This document shows positions 18,437 to 27,433 of a DNA stretch of 64,000 nt, piece by piece. Under the pieces are notes generated by a model. The model did no database searches. It saw only the letters and a program-made list of their open reading frames with translations, and was not told the origin of the DNA. A program made the translations under genes and the position numbers. Source of the stretch: a candidate division CSSED10-310 bacterium (GTDB lineage: Bacteria > CSSED10-310 > JAFGJC01). Positions within the stretch are counted from its first letter, which is position 1; the number at the start of each line of letters is the position of its first letter. The stretch covers positions 37,646-101,645 of the forward strand of contig JAFGLW010000009.1 of NCBI GenBank assembly GCA_016927905.1, read 5' to 3'.

Positions 18437-18816
18437 GATCGTCTCCTTTCCCGATTCCTCCCCATTCGCCGCCGCCTGCAACCACGGCAACCGGGCATCG
18501 TATAAGTTTCCGGGATGCGATGCTCGCTGCACCAGGCACCCAGAACTTCCTCGACGTTACCGGATATCCACCCGTACACTCGCACTCCCGCAGATTCCAA
18601 CATGCCCATCATCACTCCCGATATGGCACCGCATATGATGACCTCAACACCGGCACCCGTGATCGCCCGGATCATTCCCGCCGGACTGCCCGGAGGAATA
18701 CTCACATAAGAACGCTCACGAACCCCGCCGTTTTCAATATCGGCGACCAGCAGGCGCGACGCCACGTCGAAAACGGGTGATATTCGATCCCGGTGTTCCG
18801 GTATTCCGATCCGCAT
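18433..18816 (-). CDS. NifX/NifB-superfamily protein, first gene of the ORP operon
   Basis: 127 residues: MRIGIPEHRDRISPVFDVASRL at the start, GVEVIICGAISGVMMGMLESAGVRVYGWISG in the middle, then an Arg-rich tail with MPGCRGCRRRR. The fold matches the NifX/NifB C-terminal domain but the protein is clearly divergent from its downstream neighbour. GGGAGGG lies upstream of ATG 18816, and the perfect sigma54 promoter at 18842-18857 ends about 25 bases before it, making this the leader gene of the operon. Confidence 0.86.
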   Translation of the reverse strand: MRIGIPEHRDRISPVFDVASRLLVADIENGGVRERSYVSIPPGSPAGMIRAITGAGVEVIICGAISGVMMGMLESAGVRVYGWISGNVEEVLGAWCSEHRIPETYTMPGCRGCRRRRMGRNRERRRS

Positions 18817-18841
18817 CCGAACCCTCCCGCAAATCAAATGA

Positions 18842-18857
18842 AGCAATCCATGTGCCA
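18842..18857 (-). promoter_or_regulatory. Consensus sigma54 (-24/-12) promoter of the ORP operon
   Basis: Read on the minus strand the 16 bases are TGGCACATGGATTGCT, which matches the RpoN consensus TGGCACRNNNNTTGCW at every defined position. The -12 GC lies about 28 bases upstream of ATG 18816, so transcription should begin close to the ribosome binding site. ORP operons of Desulfovibrio vulgaris are known to be sigma54-dependent, which agrees. A candidate activator is encoded at 24766-26115. Confidence 0.9.
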
Positions 18858-19005
18858 GATCACTTTTTCCGGGAGTATGACACGGGTTAATCTGTTGATT
18901 TATTAAGTTCCATGCCAACCGAATTCCCTTCCGGCCCGTTGGATAAAACCGTCAGGATATGATGCGAAATGCAACATATCGTCAATGAAAACGCTGCATA
19001 ATGCA

Positions 19006-20343
19006 TCAGTTTATAGTTTTGGGATGTGCGCTTGGTTCGACGGCCCGCTGCATGCCGCGGGCGATTTCCGGGAGAATTCCCATGGTGACATAGATGGGGC
19101 GGACCTGGGTGCGGATGGATGACAGCCTTCCGGCGAACAGTGATGCGCCGAGGATACACGCCATGCCGCCGATGGAGATTGTCCAGGAAGCGCCGATTTG
19201 GCTGGCTGCATATCCCGCGGCCAGGCTCCCGATGGGTGCGATCCCCATAAAAGCCAGTGTATAGAAACTCATGATCCTGCCCCGTTTATCGTCATCGACG
19301 ATGGTTTGCAGGATGGTGTTGCTGGAGGCCATCTGCACCATCTGGCCGAAGCCGGTGGTCAGCATCAGAATCAGTGAAAGCCACAGCAGGGATGAGAATG
19401 AGAATACAATCAGGCTGACGCCGAGCAGTGCGGCGGCGACCGGGATGATCCGCTCCAGACCCAGAACCGTGCTTCTGGATGCCAGGTACACGGCGCCGGC
19501 CAGAGCCCCGACGCCGACGCTGCCCATCAGAAATCCCAAAGTATGCGGTCCGCCCAGCAGGATATCCCGTGCGAAGACGGGCATCAGGACGATATAGGGC
19601 ATGCCCATCAGGCTGACCAGGCCGATCAGCAGTAAAATGGTGCGGATCGGTTCGAAGCCCGAGGCATAGGTGAATCCTTCCTTCAGTCCGTCCCATATCT
19701 TGCCGTTGCGGGATGCCGACTGCCGGGGCGCGATCCGCATCATGGACAGCGCGGCGATGATCGGCAGATAACTGATGGCATTGATCAAAAAACACGTTCC
19801 CTCCCCTGCAGCGGCGATCAGGATTCCCGCGATCGAAGGTCCCAGCAGTCGAGCACCGTTCACCATGGATGAATTCAGTGCGATGGCGTTGCCCAAATCG
19901 TTTTTGTTGCCGATCAGTTCTACCACGAACGATTGCCGGATCGGCATGTCGAATGCGTGGATGATTCCCAGGAAAAAACTCAGCGCGATGATGTGCCAGA
20001 TCCGCACCAGATCGGCCAGAACCAGGCCGGTCAGGAGGGTCGCTTGGAGCATGGCAGATGTCTGCGTGAGAAGCAGGAGATGCCGCTTGTTCCAGCGGTC
20101 CGCCAGGACGCCGGCGATGGGTGCGAACAGGAAGGCGGGAATCTGACCGGCGAACCCGACGAGACCCAGCAGGAATGCCGAGTCGGTCACCCGGTAGACC
20201 AGCCAGCCCAGGGCCACACGCTGCATCCAGGTGCCGATGAGGGAGATGCCATGACCGGTGAAAAACAATCGGTAATTCCGGTGGGTCAAAGCCCGGAAAA
20301 GTGTTTTCAACCGCTGTGGTGATTGATGGATCTGAGTTGGCAT
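19006..20343 (-). CDS. MFS transporter (EntS/DUF894-like exporter)
   Basis: 445 residues with twelve predicted spans. RNYRLFFTGHGISLIGTWMQRVALGWLVY at the start, then VLADRWNKRHLLLLTQT (the MFS loop 2-3 motif) and MPIRQSFVVELIGNKNDLGNAIALNSSMVNGARLLGPSIAG are characteristic of the EntS/TetV-like branch. Family members export siderophores, drugs or other small molecules; nothing here fixes the substrate. Start ATG 20343 is chosen because the conserved part begins soon after it. Lies between the ORP operon promoter and the FHA-channel gene, same strand, without tight spacing. Confidence 0.9.
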   Translation of the reverse strand: MPTQIHQSPQRLKTLFRALTHRNYRLFFTGHGISLIGTWMQRVALGWLVYRVTDSAFLLGLVGFAGQIPAFLFAPIAGVLADRWNKRHLLLLTQTSAMLQATLLTGLVLADLVRIWHIIALSFFLGIIHAFDMPIRQSFVVELIGNKNDLGNAIALNSSMVNGARLLGPSIAGILIAAAGEGTCFLINAISYLPIIAALSMMRIAPRQSASRNGKIWDGLKEGFTYASGFEPIRTILLLIGLVSLMGMPYIVLMPVFARDILLGGPHTLGFLMGSVGVGALAGAVYLASRSTVLGLERIIPVAAALLGVSLIVFSFSSLLWLSLILMLTTGFGQMVQMASSNTILQTIVDDDKRGRIMSFYTLAFMGIAPIGSLAAGYAASQIGASWTISIGGMACILGASLFAGRLSSIRTQVRPIYVTMGILPEIARGMQRAVEPSAHPKTIN

Positions 20344-20512
20344 GGAAGGCCGTCCCCTGCGCCTGACTGCCGGAATATCATGTCCCGGGTATAATTTCCA
20401 GAAGATCAATACAGGATTGTTACCCTGTTCCAGGCCGTATTCAACCGGTCGGACCCTGCATCCTCAAATGGTTCCATGGCGGATCCTGTTTCGATATTTG
20501 CCGAAAAAGTGT

Positions 20513-21994
20513 TCAGGCGTCTGGATCAGGTTGATCCGGGTCCTGTCGGTCCGGTGCCGGGTGATGATCCGTGCGCTGACGCACGATTCGTATTTCCGGG
20601 CGGTCGCTTTCCATGCCGGTGACCGGCGCCAGGTTCGTTTCGAACAGCAGCCGGGTGCCGCCCAGAGATATTTCGTCCCCGCGCTGCAACAACGCTTCGG
20701 TGATCCGTGTCCCGTTCAAAAATGTTCCGTGCCGGCTGCCGCGGTCCGCGATCCGATAACCCCGTTCATCCCGGACGATGTCCGCATGGTGCTTGGAAAC
20801 CTGTGGATTGTTGACGACCACCGTGTTGTGAGGGTCGCGACCGATGGTGGTCCGGTCGTCCGTCAGCTCGAAAATTTTACCTTTTAGCAGTTCATCTGCA
20901 GTGATCAGGCGTGCACGGTACTGCATCGGCAGGTCCTGGACCTGTTTCAGGTTGACGTCCCGGATCGGAAACGGGATGGTGATATCGTGGCGTTTGAATG
21001 CATACCATATTTCTTTGCGGGTATCGCTCTCGATGACCGGATACGAACCGTAATTGTCGATCCAGATCCGAACTTCATAGAGCAGGGAACTGTCGAGATA
21101 ATCCTTGAAATGGATTTCCGGGGACGGACTTTTCCGGACGCCTTCCACCCGGGACACCGCTTCCAGCAGCGCTTCACAGGCCAGAGCAGGGGGCGTGTCG
21201 TACGTGACGCCGACATAGACCTTGCGCATGTGAATGGATGTGGGAGTGTTATGGTTCACCAGGCGTTCCCGTGAAATCAGGCTGTTCGGAAGCTCGATAT
21301 AATCGTTTTGCAGATTGCGTATCTTGGTGGTGCGCCAGGTTGTTTTGACCACCTCCCCCTCCATGTCCCCGAAATGCACCCAGTCCCCCAGATCAAACGG
21401 CTTGTCGATGCTGAGCACCAGGCCGGCCAACAGGTTGGTGAGGACATCCTGAACCGCCAGACCGATGACGATGGAAAGAACGCCCGATGTGAAAAAAACG
21501 GGAGTCAGGTTCAATTCCGGGAACAGAGAAACGAGCAGAATGAACAGGACGATCAGAGCCATTGCGAATACAGCCAGATTCCGCACCAGGGACGGGATCG
21601 ACGCTCGCGTGCGGGTTGCGCTGGAAGGCAGCAGGAACCGGACAATCAGATAAAGCAGCAGGATACTGATCAGAAAAAAAGAAAACAGCTGGGCGAAACG
21701 GTAGGGAACGGCGGATGCACTGTAAAATCTTCCGAGAATTGTCCAGAACGCTCCGGAAACACTACAAAAAATCAGGATGATCCAGAAAAAGCCGTTGACC
21801 AGACGGGTTCGCCACAGTACCCGCCCGATCGCCCCGCCGATCAGAAGAACCGAAACGGCGAAGATCACCATGACCGCCGGATCGGGCAACCCGCCGGTTA
21901 TGGCGTTCACAAGAGGTTTATCTGAGGCATCCTGGGCCAGCACCGGGCAGCAGAGAATCAGAAAAAACAGAGCCGGCAGCAGCAGACATCTCAA
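20513..21994 (-). CDS. MscS-family mechanosensitive channel with a C-terminal FHA domain
   Basis: 493 residues. Signal peptide (1-20), several spans (about 40-175), then the MscS core with GLAVQDVLTNLLAGLVLSIDKPFDLGDWVHF and VVKTTWRTTKIRNLQND (about 178-235), the cytoplasmic beta/alpha-beta domain, and an FHA domain at about 366-455 with TIGRDPHNTVVV, VSKHHADIVRD and SRHGTFLNG. FHA domains bind phosphothreonine; these three blocks contain the conserved Arg, Ser, His and Asn residues. The start overlaps the Ser/Thr kinase stop by four bases, so the kinase is a likely regulator of this channel. Confidence 0.93.
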   Translation of the reverse strand: MRCLLLPALFFLILCCPVLAQDASDKPLVNAITGGLPDPAVMVIFAVSVLLIGGAIGRVLWRTRLVNGFFWIILIFCSVSGAFWTILGRFYSASAVPYRFAQLFSFFLISILLLYLIVRFLLPSSATRTRASIPSLVRNLAVFAMALIVLFILLVSLFPELNLTPVFFTSGVLSIVIGLAVQDVLTNLLAGLVLSIDKPFDLGDWVHFGDMEGEVVKTTWRTTKIRNLQNDYIELPNSLISRERLVNHNTPTSIHMRKVYVGVTYDTPPALACEALLEAVSRVEGVRKSPSPEIHFKDYLDSSLLYEVRIWIDNYGSYPVIESDTRKEIWYAFKRHDITIPFPIRDVNLKQVQDLPMQYRARLITADELLKGKIFELTDDRTTIGRDPHNTVVVNNPQVSKHHADIVRDERGYRIADRGSRHGTFLNGTRITEALLQRGDEISLGGTRLLFETNLAPVTGMESDRPEIRIVRQRTDHHPAPDRQDPDQPDPDA

Positions 21995-23931
21995 TGGGGA
22001 ATCTCCTGCATCCGTTTGGCGATTTCCGCCGCCCGGCTGTCCTTCGGGAATTTATCCATGAATATCCTGCAGGCCCTTCCTTCCGCTGCAGAGTCTCCGG
22101 CTGCCATGTAATACCGGCACGCCTGGTACAGGCTGTCCGAATCCCTGTCCGGATCCTTTTGGTAAATCGTCATCATCATTTCAGCCGCACCGAAATAGTC
22201 TTCCAGTTCCGGTTCGACCGAAATCTGGGCGATCAGCCGGATTGTGGAAATGACATGGCCGCCTGTCGGGTACTGATCCAAAGTCTCCCGCAATTCCGAA
22301 ATCAACTTAAGCTGTTCGGCCTTGTCGAATTTCTTCTTGAAAACACCCTTTTTCTCCATGGATTTCCATTTTATCCAGGTGGATTCCACCGAGGCCTGGG
22401 GCGCTTCCGGACTGTCGGGATAAGCGTTCAGAATCTGCCGGAAAGCCTGCAGGCTCCGGGCGTAATGTTCCCCGCGGATCGGGTCCTCCGAGGTTTTGCC
22501 CATCCGGCTGTAGATTATTCCGGAGTTGAACAAGGCCCGGGGCGCCTGGGGGCTCCGGGGGAACAGACGAACCAGGAATTCATATTCCTTGATCGCAGTC
22601 TCCAGGTCTTTCGCCTTTTCATGAGTCTCGCCGATCAGAAGCTGAGCCCGGGCGGAAAGGGAATGGGTTTTATTTGCCTCGACAATCGATCTCAGCATCT
22701 CCAGTGCCTGCTCCGGATTTCCTTCCGAAAGCAGCGATTCAGCCGCGGCAATTTGCTTTTTGAGTTTTTGCTCCAGAATAACCGAAGGGTTAATGGTGGG
22801 AGTCGGCGGTGCCCGGGTCGGTACCGGAGTGGATATCTCCGGGGAGGATATTGACGGCTCAGAGATCAGGCCGGGTTCCGATTCGGGTTTCGATGCAACG
22901 GGAACAACCGATTCTCCCGTGGCCGATTCCGCGTCCCGGGATGTGATTTTGAACAGATTCCGGTTTGCCAGAACGACAACCGCTATCAACGCCACGATAC
23001 CGGTTGCGGCCACCCAGAACCAGCGATTTCCCCGGATGATGGGTGAAGTTCGGGTGCCGATCTGGCGCACAGAATGCTGCACCTTCACCGCCAGATCCTT
23101 GTATTTAGTCTGCCACCCGGTAATATCCGCCAGCGCGGCGCGCAGTTCGATCGCGGATTGATACCGTTCGTCCGGGTTTTCCTGCAGGCATTTCTTGACG
23201 ATGGCATCGAAACCCATCGGGATATCGTGATTCAACTGGCTGGGAAGTTTGAAATGCCCGAGAGGCAGTTTGCCGGTCAGCATCTGATACAGCATGACGC
23301 CGAAGGAAAATATATCGGTACGGTGGGTTACGGTGTGGGAATCCGTGCGCTGTTCCGGAGACATGTAATTGATGGTGCCCAGCGCTGCATTCTGAGTGGT
23401 CAGCGTGGACATTCCCGCAGCATGATCGGTGAGCTGGGCGATTCCGAAATCGGTGATTTTCGCACGCCCGGTATGCCGGTCGATCATGATGTTCGACGGC
23501 TTCAGATCCCGATGGACGATCCCTTTCCCGTGCGCATATTCGAGCGCTTCACAGATCTGCAGGGAATACTCAACGATCTTGCCGATGGTCAGCTCGCCCC
23601 GCGCCATGATCCGGTCCAGACTCTCACCATCGACATATTCCATGACGATATACAGCGTGTCGTCCTGCTTGCCTCGGTCGATGATCTGAACGATATTGGG
23701 GTGGTTCAACTGGGCCGCAATCTGAGCCTCCCGGTCAAAACGCCCGACCAGCTCCTTGGATTGCGCGAATTGCACCGGAAGCACCTTGACGGCGACTTTT
23801 CGGTTGAGTGACGATTGCACACCCAGATAAACCACCGCCATGCCGCCCTGTCCGAGCTGGTCCAGGAGTTCATAATGTCCCAGCCGTTTTCCGGGCTCTG
23901 AAACCCCGCCCATTTCCTGCCCGTTACTCAT
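21991..23931 (-). CDS. Transmembrane Ser/Thr protein kinase with extracytoplasmic TPR region
   Basis: 646 residues. Kinase domain (about 18-275) with GQGGMAVVYLG (P-loop), VAVKVL (K49), H140-R-D-L-K-P-S-N catalytic loop, D161-F-G and MSPEQ activation-end motif, i.e. a complete active Hanks-type kinase. One membrane span at about 304-322, then a Pro/Ser-rich stretch and TPR/YbgF-like repeats to the end (AAESLLSEGNPEQALEML, LFPRSPQAPRALFNSGII). ATG 23931 is used; ATG 23913 is also possible. Its stop overlaps the start of the FHA channel gene, so the two are one transcription and translation unit. Confidence 0.93.
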   Translation of the reverse strand: MSNGQEMGGVSEPGKRLGHYELLDQLGQGGMAVVYLGVQSSLNRKVAVKVLPVQFAQSKELVGRFDREAQIAAQLNHPNIVQIIDRGKQDDTLYIVMEYVDGESLDRIMARGELTIGKIVEYSLQICEALEYAHGKGIVHRDLKPSNIMIDRHTGRAKITDFGIAQLTDHAAGMSTLTTQNAALGTINYMSPEQRTDSHTVTHRTDIFSFGVMLYQMLTGKLPLGHFKLPSQLNHDIPMGFDAIVKKCLQENPDERYQSAIELRAALADITGWQTKYKDLAVKVQHSVRQIGTRTSPIIRGNRWFWVAATGIVALIAVVVLANRNLFKITSRDAESATGESVVPVASKPESEPGLISEPSISSPEISTPVPTRAPPTPTINPSVILEQKLKKQIAAAESLLSEGNPEQALEMLRSIVEANKTHSLSARAQLLIGETHEKAKDLETAIKEYEFLVRLFPRSPQAPRALFNSGIIYSRMGKTSEDPIRGEHYARSLQAFRQILNAYPDSPEAPQASVESTWIKWKSMEKKGVFKKKFDKAEQLKLISELRETLDQYPTGGHVISTIRLIAQISVEPELEDYFGAAEMMMTIYQKDPDRDSDSLYQACRYYMAAGDSAAEGRACRIFMDKFPKDSRAAEIAKRMQEIPH

Positions 23932-24069
23932 AATGAAACCCCATGCTGACGAATATAGTTGACTAAACAAAAATTATCCTCAATTTGAACGATAGATGTC
24001 AAGATAATTGGATTTTGGATGGCACCCTGGGTCCGAATTCCGGGGGGAATGCCGCCGGATGGAAACGAT

Positions 24070-24756
24070 TCAGTCAAAGCGATCGTGACTCCAGACCACA
24101 TTCTCCCGGATGATGCGGCCGGGCACTCCGGCAACAAGGCATCCCGGCGGCACATCCTTTGTGATCACCGATCCCGCCGCGACAACGGAACCGTCCCCGA
24201 TCCGGACGCCTTTCATGATCATTGCGCCGGATCCGATCCACACCCTGTCGCCGATTTCGACGGACCGAGTGATTTCGATCCCGGGGAAATAGTGAAAGTT
24301 GCTGTCCAAGATCTGAACATTCCAGGAAATCCCGCATTCGTTTCCGATCCGTATGTGTTTGAAGGCATAGATCCGGGTGCAGGTGTTGATGAATGTATTA
24401 TTTCCGATCCGGATCGTTCCCGCACAATAGAGTTGAACGCCTTTTGCCAGGCGCACTCCGTCGCCCAGTACGAGTGTCCCGCCCCGGGGGACGTGAATCT
24501 CCGTGGGTGGATTGCCGGCAGATCCCAGGCGGTTGCTCATCAGTCCCAGCAGATCGCCTCGGCCGTATTCGAAGGTTCCTCTGATGCGCAGAACGGTGTT
24601 GTACCGGACACCGGTCAACCGTCCGAATCGAGCCGACACCGCGAGGCTTTTCAGTATACTGAGCGGGACCGTTACCGGATGCGTCTCCGTTTTCAGAAAA
24701 TATCGTGCCAGATCACGGATCATACGCCATGCCCCCTTCAGACGGTTTGCAAACAT
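24070..24756 (-). CDS. Left-handed beta-helix acyltransferase (WcaF/maltose acetyltransferase-like)
   Basis: 228 residues. From about residue 80 the hexapeptide repeats run [74 protein letters not shown], the usual end of CoA-dependent O- or N-acetyltransferases acting on sugars. The N-terminal 75 residues are not repeat-like. The acetyl acceptor is unknown; a glycan or lipid sugar is the family norm. The gene follows the sigma54 activator by nine bases on the same strand; start ATG 24756 or 24723. Confidence 0.85.
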   Translation of the reverse strand: MFANRLKGAWRMIRDLARYFLKTETHPVTVPLSILKSLAVSARFGRLTGVRYNTVLRIRGTFEYGRGDLLGLMSNRLGSAGNPPTEIHVPRGGTLVLGDGVRLAKGVQLYCAGTIRIGNNTFINTCTRIYAFKHIRIGNECGISWNVQILDSNFHYFPGIEITRSVEIGDRVWIGSGAMIMKGVRIGDGSVVAAGSVITKDVPPGCLVAGVPGRIIRENVVWSHDRFD

Positions 24757-24765
24757 GATCGCATA

Positions 24766-26115
24766 TTATGACTTGTCCGGGTTGCCGATTCCAAGTGTTT
24801 TCATCTTCCGGTAAAGCGTCGTACGGTGGATGCCCAGCTCCCGGGCGGCATTGGCCCGATTTCCTCGGTGTCTGGACAGCGCCTGTCGAATCAGATCCCG
24901 TTCCATCTGGGCCAGGGTCATGGTTTCACTGCCCGGAAGCCGCGCTTGATTGGGTTTAACCTGATCCGGCAGGTGTTCGGCCGAGATGGTGTCTCCCCTG
25001 GACAGAACGAAAGCCCGCTCGATGAAGTTCTGCAGTTCCCGGATGTTTCCCGGGAAGGAATATTTCATCAAAAGGGTCATGGCTTCACCCGACAGGCATT
25101 CGACGGATCGATGATGAAGATGATTGAATTTGCGGATGAAATGGTCGATCAATAGCGGAATGTCCTCGACACGGTCCCGCAATGGCGGCAGTTCCAGGCT
25201 GATTACGTTGATCCGGTAATACAGATCTTCCCGGAAGGTGCCGTCACTGACCATCTGGACCAGATCCTGATTGGTGGCTGCGACCAGCCTGCACCGGACG
25301 GTTTCCGACCGGATCCCGCCCAGCGGTTCATAGGTTTTTTCTTCGACCACCCGCAGCAGTTTGACCTGAAGATTCGGATCGAGTTCTCCAACCTCGTCCA
25401 GAAACAGCGTCCCTTCTCCCGCCAGGGTAAACCGGCCGGGTTTGTCCGTCCGGGCATCGGTAAACGCGCCTTTTCTGTATCCGAACAGTTCGGATTCCAG
25501 GAGGTTTCCGGGGAGAGCGCCGCAATTGACCGCCACGAACGGTTTATTCTTTCTCGAACTCAGATTGTGAAGCGCCCGGGCCACCAGCTCCTTCCCGGTT
25601 CCGCTTTCCCCGATAATCAAAACCGTGATGGAACTGTCGGCGATCCGGGGCAGAAGATCGAAGAGTTTCAGCATCCGGGGACTCCGGCTGATGATGTCGG
25701 CGAACGAATAGCTTTTGTGGAGTTCCTTCCGGAGCGTTTCCACTTGGCTCAAGTCCCTGAAGGTTTCAACCCCTCCGATGACGGATCCCGATGTGTCCCG
25801 GAGAATGGAAGCGGAGATGCTGATCGGTATCCGGTTCCCGTGGATATCGATGATGAAAATCTTCCGGTCGATAACCGGCTTGCCGGTCCGAAGCGTTTCC
25901 CGGAGCGCGCAGGCCTGTTCGCAGATGCTGGCCTTGAACACTTCACAGCAGATCTGCCCGATTGCATCCTCCCGGCTGATACCGGTGATCCGTTCCGCGG
26001 CCCGGTTGAACGATGTAATCCGCCAGTCCGGATCGACGGAGAACACGCCGTCGGCGATGGAATCCAGAATGGGATCCCGGAGATCCCGGCTATTTTGTTC
26101 CGAACAGTCGGTCAC
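24766..26115 (-). CDS. PAS-domain sigma54-dependent transcriptional activator (Fis-type HTH)
   Basis: 449 residues from a GTG at 26115, which overlaps the end of upp by 26 bases; no ATG lies in a suitable place, so this start is inferred. PAS domain about 12-125 with a cysteine cluster (C56, C57, C65, C69), a possible redox or metal sensor. AAA+ domain about 142-385: GESGTGKE (Walker A), [11 protein letters not shown] (Walker B), and GAFTDA at 217-222 where the sigma54-contacting loop is usually GAFTGA. C-terminal Fis HTH ([19 protein letters not shown]). No receiver domain, so it is not a two-component regulator. Candidate activator of the ORP operon 6 kb away. Confidence 0.9.
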   Translation of the reverse strand: MTDCSEQNSRDLRDPILDSIADGVFSVDPDWRITSFNRAAERITGISREDAIGQICCEVFKASICEQACALRETLRTGKPVIDRKIFIIDIHGNRIPISISASILRDTSGSVIGGVETFRDLSQVETLRKELHKSYSFADIISRSPRMLKLFDLLPRIADSSITVLIIGESGTGKELVARALHNLSSRKNKPFVAVNCGALPGNLLESELFGYRKGAFTDARTDKPGRFTLAGEGTLFLDEVGELDPNLQVKLLRVVEEKTYEPLGGIRSETVRCRLVAATNQDLVQMVSDGTFREDLYYRINVISLELPPLRDRVEDIPLLIDHFIRKFNHLHHRSVECLSGEAMTLLMKYSFPGNIRELQNFIERAFVLSRGDTISAEHLPDQVKPNQARLPGSETMTLAQMERDLIRQALSRHRGNRANAARELGIHRTTLYRKMKTLGIGNPDKS

Positions 26116-26716
26116 CGGCGTCGCCCAGTCCGGGGATGATGTACCCGTTTTCGTTGAGCCGCTCATCCAGAGCTGCAGCATATATTTGGACATCAGGGAA
26201 CTCGGTGTCCATGATTTCAACCCCTTCGGGAGCCGCCACAAGGCAGACCGCCTTGATCCGGTCGCATCCTTCATTGTTGAGCAGGCGGCAGCATGCGGCG
26301 AGGGAGTTCCCGGTGGCCAGCATCGGATCGACCACGATGGCGGTCCGCACCTGGATGTCCGGATTGAATTTCCTGTAATACTCCACCGGGCGCAGGGTTG
26401 TCTCGTCGCGGAACAGCCCGACAAAGTTGACCCGGGCCGACGGAATGAGATCCAGAACGCCCTGCATCATGCCCACTCCGGCTCTCAGGATGGGAACGAC
26501 CGCCACCTTCTTGCCGGTCAGTTTCCTGCAATCGACGGTTCCCGCCCATCCCGCGACCTGAACGGGGTCCAAGGGAAGATCCCGGGTGGCTTCATAGGTG
26601 AGCAGATTGGTGATTTCGCGGGTCAGAGCGCGGAATTTGCCGGTCGTGGTCTCCGCACCGCGCAGGAGTCCCAGTTTGTGCTGGATCAGCGGATGTTCGA
26701 CAACCTGGAAAGGCAT
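26090..26716 (-). CDS. upp: Uracil phosphoribosyltransferase
   Basis: Converts uracil and PRPP to UMP in pyrimidine salvage. 208 residues, normal length. VVEHPLIQHKLGLLR at the start, VAVVPILRAGVGMMQGVLDLIPSARV, the PRPP loop VDPMLATGNS and the uracil-binding [13 protein letters not shown] at the end are all as expected. GGAGGA precedes the ATG. It overlaps the downstream sigma54 activator gene. Confidence 0.97.
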   Translation of the reverse strand: MPFQVVEHPLIQHKLGLLRGAETTTGKFRALTREITNLLTYEATRDLPLDPVQVAGWAGTVDCRKLTGKKVAVVPILRAGVGMMQGVLDLIPSARVNFVGLFRDETTLRPVEYYRKFNPDIQVRTAIVVDPMLATGNSLAACCRLLNNEGCDRIKAVCLVAAPEGVEIMDTEFPDVQIYAAALDERLNENGYIIPGLGDAGDRLFGTK

Positions 26717-26872
26717 CGCGTCCTCCGGTCAGGTTCGAATTAAGGTCTCATACCGAACGATCACCACCTTAACTCAAAATCGAGATTTGGTTCAACATCG
26801 GGGAGGTTTCAGTTTGGATTGTTTTGAGGTAGAATTCGATGATTCCCGGACTGCCGGTAAAGGAGATTGCCT

Positions 26873-27433
26873 ATGGGGCCCGCCGGTCACACTCTCGCTG
26901 GACTCACCGTTTACTACGGCGCTTGCATCTGTTCGGGCCGCACGCCGACCGTGACCGGTTCCGCGGCGGCGGCTCTTCTGGCCGTCAGCCCCGATTTCGA
27001 TCTGTTGACTGCGGTGTGGGTGGGATTCCCTGCGGCCAACCGGTACCACCATTCATATACCCACACATTCGCATTCGCCATGGCGGCGGGCATGGGAACC
27101 CTGGTCATTCACCGTCTCGTACGCGGCGCTTTTCGCTGGCAGGCGGGCGTGCTGGGATTTCTTATCGTCTCCGGTCATCTCCTGACGGATTTTTTCACCC
27201 GCGATACGGGATACCCATACGGACAGATGCTGTTCTGGCCGCTTTCCGACCGGTACCTGCTGGGTCCGGTCGTGTTTTTGGATATCGCCAAACCGTCATG
27301 GTCCGGATTGCTGGACATGCATAACCTCAAGGCGACCATTCACGAACTTCTTCTGTTCACTCCCGTCGTTTCATGGATGGCGTTCCACCTGCATGTCAAG
27401 ACCCGGACGAAGATGCTGGAGAGTGCCGGATGA
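26873..27433 (+). CDS. DUF457/YdjM-family membrane protein (putative metal-dependent hydrolase)
   Basis: 186 residues with about five spans. GPAGHTLAGLTVYYG, LLAVSPDFDLL, YHHSYTHTFAFA and SGHLLTDFF carry the His/Asp positions conserved in the YdjM family (inner-membrane proteins called putative metal-dependent hydrolases, related to phospholipase C-type folds). GGAG lies seven bases before ATG 26873. The stop overlaps the ATG of the following glycosyltransferase by four bases, which suggests a shared role with it in envelope or polyprenyl lipid metabolism. The reaction is not known. Confidence 0.82.
   Translation: MGPAGHTLAGLTVYYGACICSGRTPTVTGSAAAALLAVSPDFDLLTAVWVGFPAANRYHHSYTHTFAFAMAAGMGTLVIHRLVRGAFRWQAGVLGFLIVSGHLLTDFFTRDTGYPYGQMLFWPLSDRYLLGPVVFLDIAKPSWSGLLDMHNLKATIHELLLFTPVVSWMAFHLHVKTRTKMLESAG

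Noticed and set aside
14461..18816. Nitrogen fixation cluster, because of NifX/NifB-like domains
   Set aside because: No nifHDK, nifE, nifN or NifB radical SAM domain nearby. MinD-ferredoxin proteins and DUF5320 fit the ORP complex instead.
18887..19159. A 90-residue frame between the ORP promoter and the MFS gene
   Set aside because: It runs through the MFS 3' end and the promoter region, with no ribosome site or domain.
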